Of a stretch of 64,000 nt of DNA, positions 7,576 to 16,468 are shown piece by piece; positions within the stretch are counted from its first letter, which is position 1, and each line of letters opens with the position of its first letter. A model generated the notes under the pieces. It did no database searches. It had not been told where the DNA came from and was given only the letters and a program-made list of their open reading frames with translations. The DNA is taken from NCBI RefSeq assembly GCF_036227325.1, contig NZ_CP109467.1, positions 4,898,001 through 4,962,000 on the forward strand. The letters are read 5' to 3'. The DNA is from Streptomyces sp. NBC_01465. GTDB taxonomy: Bacteria; Actinomycetota; Actinomycetes; Streptomycetales; Streptomycetaceae. A program made the position numbers and the translations under genes.

Positions 7576-9456
7576 TCAGAACGGAATGCCGTTGCGGAGG
7601 ACGGCGGGCGCGGTGAGCAGGACCGTCGACGTGGAGGTCACCGTCACGGGTCCCGCCGCCTTGATCCCGGCCGTTCCGACCGCGTTGATCTCCGCGGCGC
7701 CGCCCGCGTTGACCGCGACCTCGCCGCCCGCCTGCACCCCGAACTTCGCGCCCGCCTTGATGTCGACGCCGAGGCCCGCGCTCATCCGCAGCGTGCCGCC
7801 CGCCTTGAGGGAGAGGTCGCCTCCGGAGCTGATCTCGACCTTGCGGGCGCCGCTGATCGTGACCTCGCCGCTGCTGGAGATGGTGAGGGTGGTGCGGGCC
7901 TCGTTGAGCTGCACGGTCAGCTTGCCGTTGCCGGTCTGGAGGAGGATTCCGCTGTTGCGGCGGGTGCTGGTGCCGTCCTCGATCAGCTCGACCGTGTGGC
8001 CGCTGCGGGCCGTCAGGGCACGCCAGTTGATCTGGCCGCTGGTCGGGTCGACGGCGGGGATGCTGTTCGGCTCGCGGGTGGGCTTGTCGACGCCGTTGTA
8101 GAGGCCGGCGAGGACGTACGGGTGCTCCAGCGATCCCCGGTCGAAGGCGCACAGCACCTCGTCGTTGACCTCCGGCAGGAGCAGGCCGCCGCCCTTGGTG
8201 CCGCCGAACTGGGCGACGCGGGACCAGTCGCTCTCGTACGTCTGGGAGAGCCAGGGGAAGCGGAGTTTGACCCGGCCGAGCTTGAGGGGGTCCTTGGTGT
8301 TGGTGACCAGGGCGACCGCGACGCCCGGCATCGGCGGGGCGGTGTCCTGGCCGCCGGCCGCGAGCCCGTACAGCGAACGGAACTGGCGGCCCGAGACGGT
8401 CAGCCAGGTCGTGAACTGCTCGCCGGACGCGAAGACATGACGTACTCCGGTCGCCGTGTACTTGCCCTCGAAGGGGAAGCCCGCGCCCTTCACGGCGACG
8501 GGCGTTCCGGGGGCGAGAGACGGGTTCCCGGTGACCGCCACCTCCAGCTCCGCGAAGGAGCCGGTGACGTCGTCGGCGAGGGCCTTCGCCGCGTGCGTGA
8601 CCTCGGACTGGGTCGTGTACGGGATGTGGGTGGCGGTGAGTTCGGCCTTCCCGAAGGGGGCCGCCAGCTGGGCCGGGGTGATGTCCGAGACGATGTCCTG
8701 GCTGGTGGCGGCGGTCGTCGGGGCGGAGAGCTGCTGGCGGGTGCGCATGTCCCAGCCGCGTACGGAGACCCGGTTGACCTGGCCCGCGGCCGTCACCGCG
8801 AGGCGGCTGTGCAGGGTGTTGTGGCCGAAGTCCAGGACGTACGGGCTCTGGGCGGCCGGGGTGGTGTCGGAGGGGGCGGCCGATGCCTTCGGGAGGGAGG
8901 CGAATTCGAGCTTTCCCTTGTTGTCGAAGGAGAGGCGGACGTCGTTCTGGGCGGCGAGGCGGGCCAGGAAGTCCCAGTCGGTGATGTTGGGCTGGGTCGC
9001 CAGGTCGTACACGGTCGGGGTCGCCTGGACGCGGCCCAGGGAGAGACCGTTGAGGGCGGCGAGCTTGCGCACGATGTCGGACGCGGTCATGTTCGGGTAG
9101 CCGGCGACGCGGCGGTTGCGCAGGAGGCGGTGGCCCGGGTCGTAGCCCCGTACGACGAGATGGCGGCCGGTCGCCGGGTCGCCGTCGACCTCCAGGGCCG
9201 TGATCTCGCCGGTCAGCAGCGGGTCGCCGCGGCGGCCGTCCGCGAAGGGCGAGAGGACGGCCTTCGCACCCACCTTGATCTGCGGGAACTTCTCGACGAC
9301 CCGGCCGTCCTTGTCGCTGAACACCAGCTGGAAGGCGGCCGGGACATTGACGCTGGAGTCGACCCAGCCCTCCACGAGGAGGACGGCGAGCGCATCCGGG
9401 AGGACCGCCCCGCCGAGCTCGGCATGGAGGACCGTGGTGAAGGTCTTCTCGCTCAT
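7576..9456 (-). CDS. eCIS VgrG-like spike/hub protein
   Basis: 626 residues. The N-terminal half resembles phage late-control gpD/gp27, the middle has an OB-fold gp5-like part (LRFPWLSQTYESDWSRVAQF), and the C-terminal third is a run of short beta-strand repeats rich in Gly, Ala and Ser that should form a triple beta-helix. It would form the trimeric spike at the inner-tube tip. Start ATG 9456 overlaps the LysM gene stop by ATGA. No effector domain is fused at the end, and no separate PAAR gene lies beside it. Confidence 0.93.
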   Translation of the reverse strand: MSEKTFTTVLHAELGGAVLPDALAVLLVEGWVDSSVNVPAAFQLVFSDKDGRVVEKFPQIKVGAKAVLSPFADGRRGDPLLTGEITALEVDGDPATGRHLVVRGYDPGHRLLRNRRVAGYPNMTASDIVRKLAALNGLSLGRVQATPTVYDLATQPNITDWDFLARLAAQNDVRLSFDNKGKLEFASLPKASAAPSDTTPAAQSPYVLDFGHNTLHSRLAVTAAGQVNRVSVRGWDMRTRQQLSAPTTAATSQDIVSDITPAQLAAPFGKAELTATHIPYTTQSEVTHAAKALADDVTGSFAELEVAVTGNPSLAPGTPVAVKGAGFPFEGKYTATGVRHVFASGEQFTTWLTVSGRQFRSLYGLAAGGQDTAPPMPGVAVALVTNTKDPLKLGRVKLRFPWLSQTYESDWSRVAQFGGTKGGGLLLPEVNDEVLCAFDRGSLEHPYVLAGLYNGVDKPTREPNSIPAVDPTSGQINWRALTARSGHTVELIEDGTSTRRNSGILLQTGNGKLTVQLNEARTTLTISSSGEVTISGARKVEISSGGDLSLKAGGTLRMSAGLGVDIKAGAKFGVQAGGEVAVNAGGAAEINAVGTAGIKAAGPVTVTSTSTVLLTAPAVLRNGIPF

Positions 9457-10175
9457 ACGGTGGCCTCCGTCGACGCGGGCAGCAGGAGTTCGGTGCCGGG
9501 GTGCAGCCGCATCGGATCGTCGATGCCGTTCGCCTCGGCGATGACGCGCCACCGGGTGGCGTCGCCGTACTCGCGCCAGGCGAGCGAGGCGAGGGTGTCG
9601 CCCGCGACGGTGCGGGTGGTGCGGCGGGCGGAGAGCGCGCCGGAGGTGGGGTTCTGGCCCTTGGTGCTGGTCGCGATCTCCGTGAGGGAGAGCGAGCAAG
9701 TCGCCCTGAGGGGAACCCCGTTGGGGCTGAAGAGGGTGTACGTGGCGTTGGCGCTCGTCACGTACGCGACGAACTGGACGGTGGAGAAGGAGCCCCACGA
9801 GAACTTCACCCACGGCGGGGACGGCGCCTTCGAGCTGACGGACTGCTCGGTCACCTCGCAGCAGGAGAGCAGGAGTTCTGCTTGTTTCTGCACGGTGTTG
9901 GAGCCGGGGGTCCCGGACGCGTCGAGGAACACCTCCAGCTGGAGCGTGGCGGGCTGGGCGCCGGTGAACTTCGGGGGCGCGCCCCGGGTGTAGGCGACGG
10001 CGGGAGCGGTGTGCCAGCTCGCGGACCGGCCCAACTGGACCTGGGACGGGTTGAACTGGAACTTCACCTCGCCGATGGTGCCGCCCATCGAACCGCCCAG
10101 ATCGGTGGGCGGCTGGTGGATGGAGAGCGACGCGCGGGAGAGCCCTGCCGCCTTGCCTCCGGTGGGGGCGGCCAT
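9453..10175 (-). CDS. eCIS tube-completion protein with C-terminal LysM domain
   Basis: 240 residues. The N-terminal part resembles the CIS tube protein domain (Afp7/gp53-like: KFQFNPSQVQLGRSASW), and the C-terminus (about 185-235) is a LysM module beginning RTVAGDTLASLAWREYGDA. Such proteins link spike and baseplate; the LysM here probably serves in particle assembly rather than in cell-wall binding. ATG 10175 chosen; a GTG three codons upstream is possible. One nt after the tube gene stop. Confidence 0.9.
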   Translation of the reverse strand: MAAPTGGKAAGLSRASLSIHQPPTDLGGSMGGTIGEVKFQFNPSQVQLGRSASWHTAPAVAYTRGAPPKFTGAQPATLQLEVFLDASGTPGSNTVQKQAELLLSCCEVTEQSVSSKAPSPPWVKFSWGSFSTVQFVAYVTSANATYTLFSPNGVPLRATCSLSLTEIATSTKGQNPTSGALSARRTTRTVAGDTLASLAWREYGDATRWRVIAEANGIDDPMRLHPGTELLLPASTEATV

Positions 10176-10176
10176 G

Positions 10177-10614
10177 TCACACACCCCCGGCGTCGGTGAA
10201 CCCGTGGTGCGTGATCTCCAGGACCTCGGTGGCCACGGCGGGGTTCGACGGGTCGAGGGTCGGCCCGGTCCAGCGCACCGGCAGCACCTCGATCAGCCCC
10301 CACTGGGCGACGACCGATCCGTCCGCGCGCAGGGCGGCGATCTGGGCGGTGGGCCGGGAGATGCCGGTCGCGAGGGAGGAGATCCACGCGGCGACCTTGG
10401 CGGTGTCGGGGGTGAGGGGGCGGGTGAGGCGGATGGTGGAGAAGGTGACGCGGGTGGGGAGCTGCCAGACGAACCCGTTGTTGCCGCCCTCCTGGTGCTG
10501 CTCGACCTCGACCTCGGAGGCGAGACCGTCGCAGCCGTTGAACGTGCCGAGGCTCTGGCCGTCGATGGTCAGCTTGAAGAAGACGGTGGTGCCGGGGTCA
10601 AGGGTGGTGGGCAT
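10177..10614 (-). CDS. eCIS inner-tube protein, gp19-like (tube paralogue 2)
   Basis: 145 residues, standard size for the phage-tail tube protein family (gp19/Hcp-like fold). Typical features are FFKLTIDGQSLGTFNGCDGL at the start and a C-terminal LEITHHGF strand. By position beside the LysM and VgrG-like genes it is likely the tube-initiator ring between spike and main tube. A second tube gene (14336-14779) encodes the probable bulk tube protein. Confidence 0.9.
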   Translation of the reverse strand: MPTTLDPGTTVFFKLTIDGQSLGTFNGCDGLASEVEVEQHQEGGNNGFVWQLPTRVTFSTIRLTRPLTPDTAKVAAWISSLATGISRPTAQIAALRADGSVVAQWGLIEVLPVRWTGPTLDPSNPAVATEVLEITHHGFTDAGGV

Positions 10615-10650
10615 GGTGACTTTCTTTGTGGTGACGGGTTGCCGGGGCGG

Positions 10651-13600
10651 TCAGCGGTCGCGGAGGCGTCCGATGCGTTCGCGGTCGCCGCGGAGTTCGG
10701 CGCGGAGGAGGCGGGACAGGGGTGCGACGAGACGCTTGGCGAGGGCGTCGAGGTCGGCCGGGGCGCCGGCCTCCGACGGGGGTGGGGGCGGTGCGACGGC
10801 GGTGCGTTGTACGGGGCGGGGGGTGGCCGGGGGCGGGGTCGTGCGCGCGGCGGGGGTGGGGGCGGCGGTTGTCGTACGGCGCTGGACGACGGGGCGCAGG
10901 GGCTGCGCGGGCGGGGCCGCCGGCGTGGTGGCTGCGACCGGGAGGGCGAGGGGGGCGGCGGGGGCAGGGCGCAGGGGGACCACGGGCCGGGGAGAGGCGG
11001 CGACGGAGGGTTCGCTGCGGGCGGCGCGCTGGAGGGGTGCGGGTGTGGTGGGGGCGGGGGCCGGGGTGTCGGTCCCGTACGACTCCCTGGCCAGGAGAGG
11101 GCGGGAGGAGGCGAGGGGCGCGCCGACTGTGGGCCGGGGGAGGGGGGTCAGGGGGAGGTGGACGGTGCGGAGGGCGGGGGGCGCGGCCTGGGGTGTGCTC
11201 GGGGCGTCGGGGGCCTGCGCCTGGGGCTGCGGTGCGGTCCGGGGGCCGCGCTGGACGGTGGCCGGGGTCTGCTCCAGGGGGGAATCCTGGGCCGGTGGCG
11301 TGGTGGGGGTGGGCTGCTCAAGGGGCGAGCCCAGGGCCGGACGTGCGGCAGCGGTGCGCTGGATCGCGGGCAACTGCGGTGCCTGGACCGGGGGTTGGGC
11401 TGCGACGGGGCTCGCGGGGGCCGGGGGTACGTCGGGCCCCGGCGTACGTGTCGGAGCTGCTGCGGAGGTCGAGCGCTGTACGGCTTCGGGGGTCAGCGGC
11501 GCTCCGATCAGGGGGCGGCGCCGGGCGGGCGCGGCGGCACCGTCGGGGGCGGGGTCGCGCCGTACGCGCCGCACAACAGGCTTGCGCTGTACGGCTGGTG
11601 GCGGTGGTGTCCCCGCGCCCACCGGGGGAAGCGGCGCGGGGACAGTCTGGGGCGCCGGGCTCGGCGCGGGCTGAGGGGCCGGGGGCGCGGGCGCGGGAAC
11701 GGCAGGCGGCACGGGGCGCACGGCACCGACGGGGTCCAGCCGTCGCGCGGGTGCGCCGGTGGGCCGGGGCGCGGAGACGAGCGAGGGGCGCGCGGCGGAG
11801 GTGGCGCGGCGGGCGGGGTCGGGAGGGGTGGCCCGGGGCGGGGTAACGGCCACGGGAGCGGCGGGACTTGACGTGTCTGCAGCCGCACCCTGCGTGTGTG
11901 CGGAATCGAAGGTGCCGGTGGGGCGAACTGCCGTACCGGGTCCGGTGTGCGGACCGGCGTCCCGGGCAGTCTGCGCGGACACGCGCTGGATCGGCTGCTG
12001 CAGCCCGGCGCGTGCTGATTTCGGTGTGGGGGTCGGCGACGCGGACGAGGCGGGACGCGGGCCGGGCGCGTTCGCCCCGGGGCCGGCGGTCCGTCGGACC
12101 GGAGGCCCGGTTTCCGCCTGCGGTGCGGGCACGTCCAGGGTGGAGTTGGCCTCCGGGGCTCGGTGCGGTGTGGTGGTCCGCCGGTTCGGACGTTGGGCGT
12201 CCGGCGTCGGCGGAGGTACTGCCCCGGCCGGTGCGCTCGAAGTGGGCGCCGTTCCCGGGGTCGGGTGCGGAGTGGCGGTTCGCCGGACCGGTGACTGGGG
12301 GGTTGTCCCCGGAGCGGCGGTCCGTCGGACCGCCGGCCCTGCTTCCGCCTGCGGTGCGGGGGCGCCCGGGGTGGCGTTGGCCTCCGAGGCGCGGTGCGGT
12401 GTGGTGGTCCGCCGGTCCGGGCGCTGGGCGTCCGGCGTCGGCGGGGGCGCTGCCCCGGTCGGCGCGTTCGAAGCGGGGGCCGTTCCCGGGGTCGGGTGCG
12501 GAGCGGCGGTCCGTCGGGCCGGAGGTCCTGTTTCCGCCTGCGGTGAGGCTGTTGACCCTGCTGCGGCGGCAGGTCGGGCAGCGGTCGTGGCTGCCTCCGG
12601 GGCCTGGTGCGGTGTGCTGGTGGTGCGCTGTACGTGAGGCGCCGGGTCCGTCCGCGTGGCGGCGGTCCGCCGGACCGGAGGACCGGCTTCCGGGTTCGGC
12701 GCGGGTGCGGCGCCCGTGGCGGGCGTGTTCGTCTCCGGCGCCCGGCGCTGGGTCCCTTGGGCCCGTGGCGGGGTGGCGGGTCCGGCTACACGGCCGGATC
12801 CAGGGGAGGCGCTCCCTCGGGCCGGATGCGCGACCGGTGCAGGTGCCGAACTCGATGTGGCGGGCCGGGGTGCAACTGGGACGGAATCGATCGGAGTTGA
12901 GGCACTCTCCGGGGTCAGGCCCCGGGTGGCGGCCTGTCGGGTCTGTGTTCCGGGCGTTGACCCAGTGGTACGCCGGGGCCGGAGTCCCGAGTCGGGTGCT
13001 GCCCCCGTCGTGCCGGCGGGCTCCGTTGCGGGTGCGGTGGGCACGCCCGAAGCGGTACCGGGCTCTGGCGGTCGGCTCGGTGCAGTGCGCCGCTGGAGCT
13101 GTGGCGTGGGAGCAGGCCCGCTCGCGCGGCCGGTATCGGGGCCGTCGGTACGTCGGACCGGGATCCCTGTGTCCGTCGCCGGGGCAGGTGTGACCCCCGT
13201 GGCGGGCGCGCTTGGTGGGAGGGTCGTCGCCTGGGTCCGGGGTGGTGTGGCCCGCTGGAGCGGCGCCGGGGCGGGAGTCGCCCCGGTGCCGGTTGCGCTC
13301 GCCGGGGCCTCTGCTGCCCGGGCCCCGCGCGGTGTGGCCCCGGGTGCCGCCGCGCGCCGGCCCCGCGCCGGGTCGCGTACAGCCCGCACCGCATCCGTCG
13401 CCGGGGTCGCGCCCTCCGCGTCCCGCGTCGCCACCGGGAGCCGTAGCGCCGGCAGGCCCAGTTCGGACGGGCCGCCCGCCACCGGTACCAGCGCGTCCCG
13501 GAGCAGGCCCGACGGGGCCGACGCGCTCACCGTGTGGCCCAAGTCCCTTGCGAACGCCAGGGGTTGGTGAGCCGCCAGTGATGCCGCGAAGCCCGGCTCC

Positions 13601-13746
13601 GCCGTCATCCTCGGCGCGGACAGCACCCGCTGCACCGGCGGCGCGGCCGCCCAGCCGCCGTCCTGCTCAATCCGAGCCGGAGCTGCCGCCGGAGTCACCG
13701 GAACCGCGGGCACCGCCTTGCGCCGGCCCCTGCTGAACAGGCCCAT
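10651..13746 (-). CDS. giant Pro/Ala/Thr-rich repeat protein of the eCIS operon
   Basis: 1031 residues. Ordered N-terminus (about 1-110, with VQR at 38-40), a very long low-complexity middle of Pro, Ala, Thr and Arg, and a short charged C-terminal helix ending RERIGRLRDR. The middle repeats (V/A)RRTA, RRTTTPHR and VQR motifs, including a 77-residue unit. No enzyme domain seen. Disordered proteins in this position occur in other Streptomyces eCIS operons; a tape-measure or scaffold role is only inference. Starts 6 nt after the DUF6760-like gene. Strong codon bias supports the minus-strand frame over its long antisense open frames. Confidence 0.8.
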   Translation of the reverse strand: MGLFSRGRRKAVPAVPVTPAAAPARIEQDGGWAAAPPVQRVLSAPRMTAEPGFAASLAAHQPLAFARDLGHTVSASAPSGLLRDALVPVAGGPSELGLPALRLPVATRDAEGATPATDAVRAVRDPARGRRAAAPGATPRGARAAEAPASATGTGATPAPAPLQRATPPRTQATTLPPSAPATGVTPAPATDTGIPVRRTDGPDTGRASGPAPTPQLQRRTAPSRPPEPGTASGVPTAPATEPAGTTGAAPDSGLRPRRTTGSTPGTQTRQAATRGLTPESASTPIDSVPVAPRPATSSSAPAPVAHPARGSASPGSGRVAGPATPPRAQGTQRRAPETNTPATGAAPAPNPEAGPPVRRTAATRTDPAPHVQRTTSTPHQAPEAATTAARPAAAAGSTASPQAETGPPARRTAAPHPTPGTAPASNAPTGAAPPPTPDAQRPDRRTTTPHRASEANATPGAPAPQAEAGPAVRRTAAPGTTPQSPVRRTATPHPTPGTAPTSSAPAGAVPPPTPDAQRPNRRTTTPHRAPEANSTLDVPAPQAETGPPVRRTAGPGANAPGPRPASSASPTPTPKSARAGLQQPIQRVSAQTARDAGPHTGPGTAVRPTGTFDSAHTQGAAADTSSPAAPVAVTPPRATPPDPARRATSAARPSLVSAPRPTGAPARRLDPVGAVRPVPPAVPAPAPPAPQPAPSPAPQTVPAPLPPVGAGTPPPPAVQRKPVVRRVRRDPAPDGAAAPARRRPLIGAPLTPEAVQRSTSAAAPTRTPGPDVPPAPASPVAAQPPVQAPQLPAIQRTAAARPALGSPLEQPTPTTPPAQDSPLEQTPATVQRGPRTAPQPQAQAPDAPSTPQAAPPALRTVHLPLTPLPRPTVGAPLASSRPLLARESYGTDTPAPAPTTPAPLQRAARSEPSVAASPRPVVPLRPAPAAPLALPVAATTPAAPPAQPLRPVVQRRTTTAAPTPAARTTPPPATPRPVQRTAVAPPPPPSEAGAPADLDALAKRLVAPLSRLLRAELRGDRERIGRLRDR
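12101..12560 (-). repeat. 231-bp direct repeats in the giant repeat gene
   Basis: Two clear copies and one degenerate copy of a 231-bp (77-codon) unit; for example TGGTGGTCCG recurs at 12171 and 12402. The period is a multiple of three, so the unit can expand without breaking the frame. Confidence 0.75.
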
Positions 13747-13752
13747 CCCCCG

Positions 13753-13911
13753 TCACCTCTCCCCTTCGGCCCGCTCCACCAGCGCCGCCACCCGTCGCAC
13801 ATATCCACGCCGGTCGGCGTGTTCGAGATCGAGGATGGAGTCCATCTCCCAGTGGAAGTGGTAGGCGAGGTACGCGGTCTCCTCCTCGATCCGGTCAGCC
13901 GCGTACGTCAC
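13753..13911 (-). CDS. DUF6760-like 52-aa eCIS protein
   Basis: Too short for usual gene calls: 52 residues from a GTG overlapping the preceding stop by GTGA. The sequence begins MTYAADRIEEETAYLAYHFH and then has WEMDSILDLEH, which matches my memory of the DUF6760 small proteins found between the T4-baseplate-like gene and the tube genes of actinobacterial eCIS. Probably a small adaptor. Function unknown; all-helical by appearance. Confidence 0.88.
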   Translation of the reverse strand: MTYAADRIEEETAYLAYHFHWEMDSILDLEHADRRGYVRRVAALVERAEGER

Positions 13912-14336
13912 GATTCCCCCAGGCGGCTCCCGGCCAGCTCGACCTCGAAGGACTCCTCGCAGTGCGGGCAGGCGACCGCGGCCCGCGTGTGGCCCTCGGC
14001 GTTGATCTGCCGGTAGAAGTCCTGGAGGAACGCCAGGTCGGAGGCGAACATGTTCTCCACCGTCCCGTCGTGCACGTCCGCGAGCGTGCCGAGCCGGGTG
14101 ATGACCCGGCCCAGCAGGACCACGGACAGATAGGCGGGGTTCTCGCGCACCCGTACGTCCCGCAGCGGCACGAGCTCGTCGCGGGCCGTGGCCAGCCGCA
14201 TCGCACCGGTGCGGTGCACGGTGCCGGACTCGTCGACGTACCCGCGCGGCAGCTCGAACTCGAACTCCGTACGCAGGGGTTCGCGCACTCGGCCGGGAGG
14301 AGCCGCCCCGGGCGCCCCAGGTCCTTCGCGGCGCAT
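13908..14336 (-). CDS. eCIS T4 baseplate protein-like component
   Basis: 142 residues from the ATG at 14336, which overlaps the tube gene's TAA by one base (TAATG). It contains FEFELPRGYVDESGTVHRTG near residue 25, typical of the eCIS protein annotated as T4 bacteriophage base plate protein, and a C-terminal CPHC pair. The usual family member is about 140-220 residues. Likely a chaperone or baseplate-associated protein acting on the tube. Coupled on both sides (GTGA overlap with the 52-aa gene). Confidence 0.82.
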   Translation of the reverse strand: MRREGPGAPGAAPPGRVREPLRTEFEFELPRGYVDESGTVHRTGAMRLATARDELVPLRDVRVRENPAYLSVVLLGRVITRLGTLADVHDGTVENMFASDLAFLQDFYRQINAEGHTRAAVACPHCEESFEVELAGSRLGES

Positions 14337-14779
14337 TATTCGATGACCAGCTCTTCGAAGGTGATCGTGATCTGCTCGGTGAGGGCAGCCGCGTCCCCGG
14401 CCTTCAGCGCGCTGATCTCCACCTTCGAGCACCACGCGTTGCGCATGTGGTAGCGCTTCACCGGGCTCTGCTGGGCGTCCATCATCACGATCGTGGCGTT
14501 CTTGCGGGCGCCCGTGATGTCGCCCTCGACGGACTTCTTGATCCACTCGCTGAACTCGGTCGCCTGCGTCGCACCGCGCGTCACCGTGCACTCGCCCGAC
14601 TTCTGCGCGCCCGGCAGCTTGGCGATGATGTGCTTGCCGGAGGAGGTGACCTGCTTGGACTCGATGACGTCCTGCTCGACGGAGAGGCTGCTGACCTCCT
14701 GGAGGTACTCGACCATCACCCCGTCGATCTGGATGCCGAAGTTGTTCGTGGTGAGCGAGTCACCGGCCTGAAGGGCCAT
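14336..14779 (-). CDS. eCIS main inner-tube protein (gp19/Hcp-like)
   Basis: 147 residues. The N-terminal strand (NNFGIQIDGVMVEYLQEVSS) and EISALKAGDA near the C-terminus are classic for phage tail tube proteins. It directly follows the sheath gene, the usual position of the bulk tube subunit. The tube is the rigid rod expelled on contraction. 57 nt separate it from the sheath stop, and an AGGAGTAATCAAGC leader supplies the ribosome site. Confidence 0.94.
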   Translation of the reverse strand: MALQAGDSLTTNNFGIQIDGVMVEYLQEVSSLSVEQDVIESKQVTSSGKHIIAKLPGAQKSGECTVTRGATQATEFSEWIKKSVEGDITGARKNATIVMMDAQQSPVKRYHMRNAWCSKVEISALKAGDAAALTEQITITFEELVIE

Positions 14780-14836
14780 GCTTGATTACTCCTTGGGTCT
14801 GCTTGTACGGCGGCGGATGAACTGAGTCGGGCTGCT

Positions 14837-16420
14837 CTACTCCTCCAGCTCCCCGCCACCGCCCGAGAACTGCGCCAGCCGGAAGACGACGAACTCGGCG
14901 GGCTTGACCGGCGCGATGCCGATCTCGCACACGACCCGCCCCAGGTCGACGGATTCGACGGGGTTCGTCTCCGCGTCGCACTTCACGTAGAACGCGTCCT
15001 CGGGCCGCTGCCCGAAGAGCGCGCCCGAGCGCCACTCGTTGACCAGGAAGGCCGAGATGTTGCGCCGGATACGCGCCCACAGCGCCTCGTCGTTCGGCTC
15101 GAACACCACCCACTGGGTGCCGATCAGGATCGACTCCTCCAGGTAGTTGAAGTACCGGCGTACGTTCAGGTAGCGCCACGCCGGGTCGGACGCCAGCGTG
15201 CGGGCGCCCCAGACGCGGATGCCGCGGCCCGGGAAGGCGCGGATGCAGTTGACGCCGATGGGGTTGAGCAGGTCCTGCTCGCCGCGCGTGATCTGCAGCT
15301 CCAGGTCGACGGCACCGCGCACGATCTCGTTGGCGGGGGCCTTGTGGACGCCGCGCTCGGCGTCGTTGCGGGCCCAGATGCCGGCCATGTGCCCGGACGG
15401 CGGGACGACCTTGGTCTGGCCGCTGGAGGGGTCGAAGACCTTGACCCACGGGTAGTACACGGCCGCGTAGTTGGAGTCGTAACCGGCCACCTCCATACGC
15501 CACTTGCGCACGTCGCGGGCGTTCAGCGAGGGCGGCGGGTCGAGCACGGCCATGCGGTCGCCCATGAGCTCGCAGTGCGCGACGAGGCCGAGCTGGACGG
15601 CCTTGACCTGCTCCAGGTCGATGATCCCCTGCTGGTAGGCGGCCATCAGGTCGGGTACGGCGACCATGTTGATCTCGTCGTACGCCTCGAGCCCGCCGAA
15701 GCCGGTGCGGTCGGCGGAGTCCCCGATGAACTGCTTGGACTCGATGCGGGCGAGCTGACCGCCCGATGCGGCCGGAGCGGATGCGGGAGCCGCGGCCGGC
15801 GGGGCCAGCGTGACGGCCTGGGCGTCCGGCTTCGCCAACTGGCCGCCCGCGACGGCCTCTTCGAGCACGATCACCTTGGAGCGCTGCTTGACCTGGGTGA
15901 CGACGTAGTTGCGGGCGCTCTTCTTGGCGCTGACGTCGAAGCTCTCGACGACGTTGTCACCGTCCTTGACGACGAGCTTGAACCGGTCGCCGCCCCCGTC
16001 CCCGTCCACGTCCTGCACCTCGACGGTGAGCGCCCCGCCGGCCGCGGACCCGGCGACCAGGGCGGCCACCTTGAACGCACCGAGCGCGACGGACTCGCCG
16101 ACCGGCAGCGCCTGGGGGGTGGCGCCGGGGGAGGCCTCGGCGGCCGCGGAGTCCCCGGTGCCGCCGACGCGGACCACGTAGGCGGCGGTGCCACCGTTGT
16201 TGAAGAACCCGTACACGGAGTGCGCCAGGTAGTACCCGTCGGTGAACTCCCCGAACGCGGCGACGTACTGGGACCAGTTGGTCACCAGGGTCGGCTCGTT
16301 GAGGGGCCCGACGGGGGCGAGCCCGACGAAGGCGGCGACGGAGGTCCCGACGCCCTCGATGGGGCGGGATCCGCTGGCGACTTCTTCTACGTAGACGCCG
16401 GGGGACAGGTACGTGGGCAT
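14837..16420 (-). CDS. eCIS contractile sheath protein
   Basis: 527 residues. The start MPTYLSPGVYVEEV and the C-terminal domain (RRYFNYLEESILIGTQWVVF, then EIGIAPVKPAEF) are diagnostic of phage tail sheath proteins. An Ala/Gly/Pro-rich insertion of about 130 residues (95-230) replaces the protease-like surface domain of large phage sheaths. It polymerises around the tube and contracts to drive injection. ATG with AAGGAGCGGAACCACC just upstream. First structural gene of the run. Confidence 0.96.
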   Translation of the reverse strand: MPTYLSPGVYVEEVASGSRPIEGVGTSVAAFVGLAPVGPLNEPTLVTNWSQYVAAFGEFTDGYYLAHSVYGFFNNGGTAAYVVRVGGTGDSAAAEASPGATPQALPVGESVALGAFKVAALVAGSAAGGALTVEVQDVDGDGGGDRFKLVVKDGDNVVESFDVSAKKSARNYVVTQVKQRSKVIVLEEAVAGGQLAKPDAQAVTLAPPAAAPASAPAASGGQLARIESKQFIGDSADRTGFGGLEAYDEINMVAVPDLMAAYQQGIIDLEQVKAVQLGLVAHCELMGDRMAVLDPPPSLNARDVRKWRMEVAGYDSNYAAVYYPWVKVFDPSSGQTKVVPPSGHMAGIWARNDAERGVHKAPANEIVRGAVDLELQITRGEQDLLNPIGVNCIRAFPGRGIRVWGARTLASDPAWRYLNVRRYFNYLEESILIGTQWVVFEPNDEALWARIRRNISAFLVNEWRSGALFGQRPEDAFYVKCDAETNPVESVDLGRVVCEIGIAPVKPAEFVVFRLAQFSGGGGELEE

Positions 16421-16468
16421 GGTGGTTCCGCTCCTTGCTGCTGGGGGAAGTTTCCGGTGAGAGGCCGG

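Noticed and set aside
10009..11871. Long plus-strand open frame of 620 codons
   Set aside because: It is antisense to the giant repeat gene and the tube genes. Glycine- and arginine-rich low complexity and no domain.
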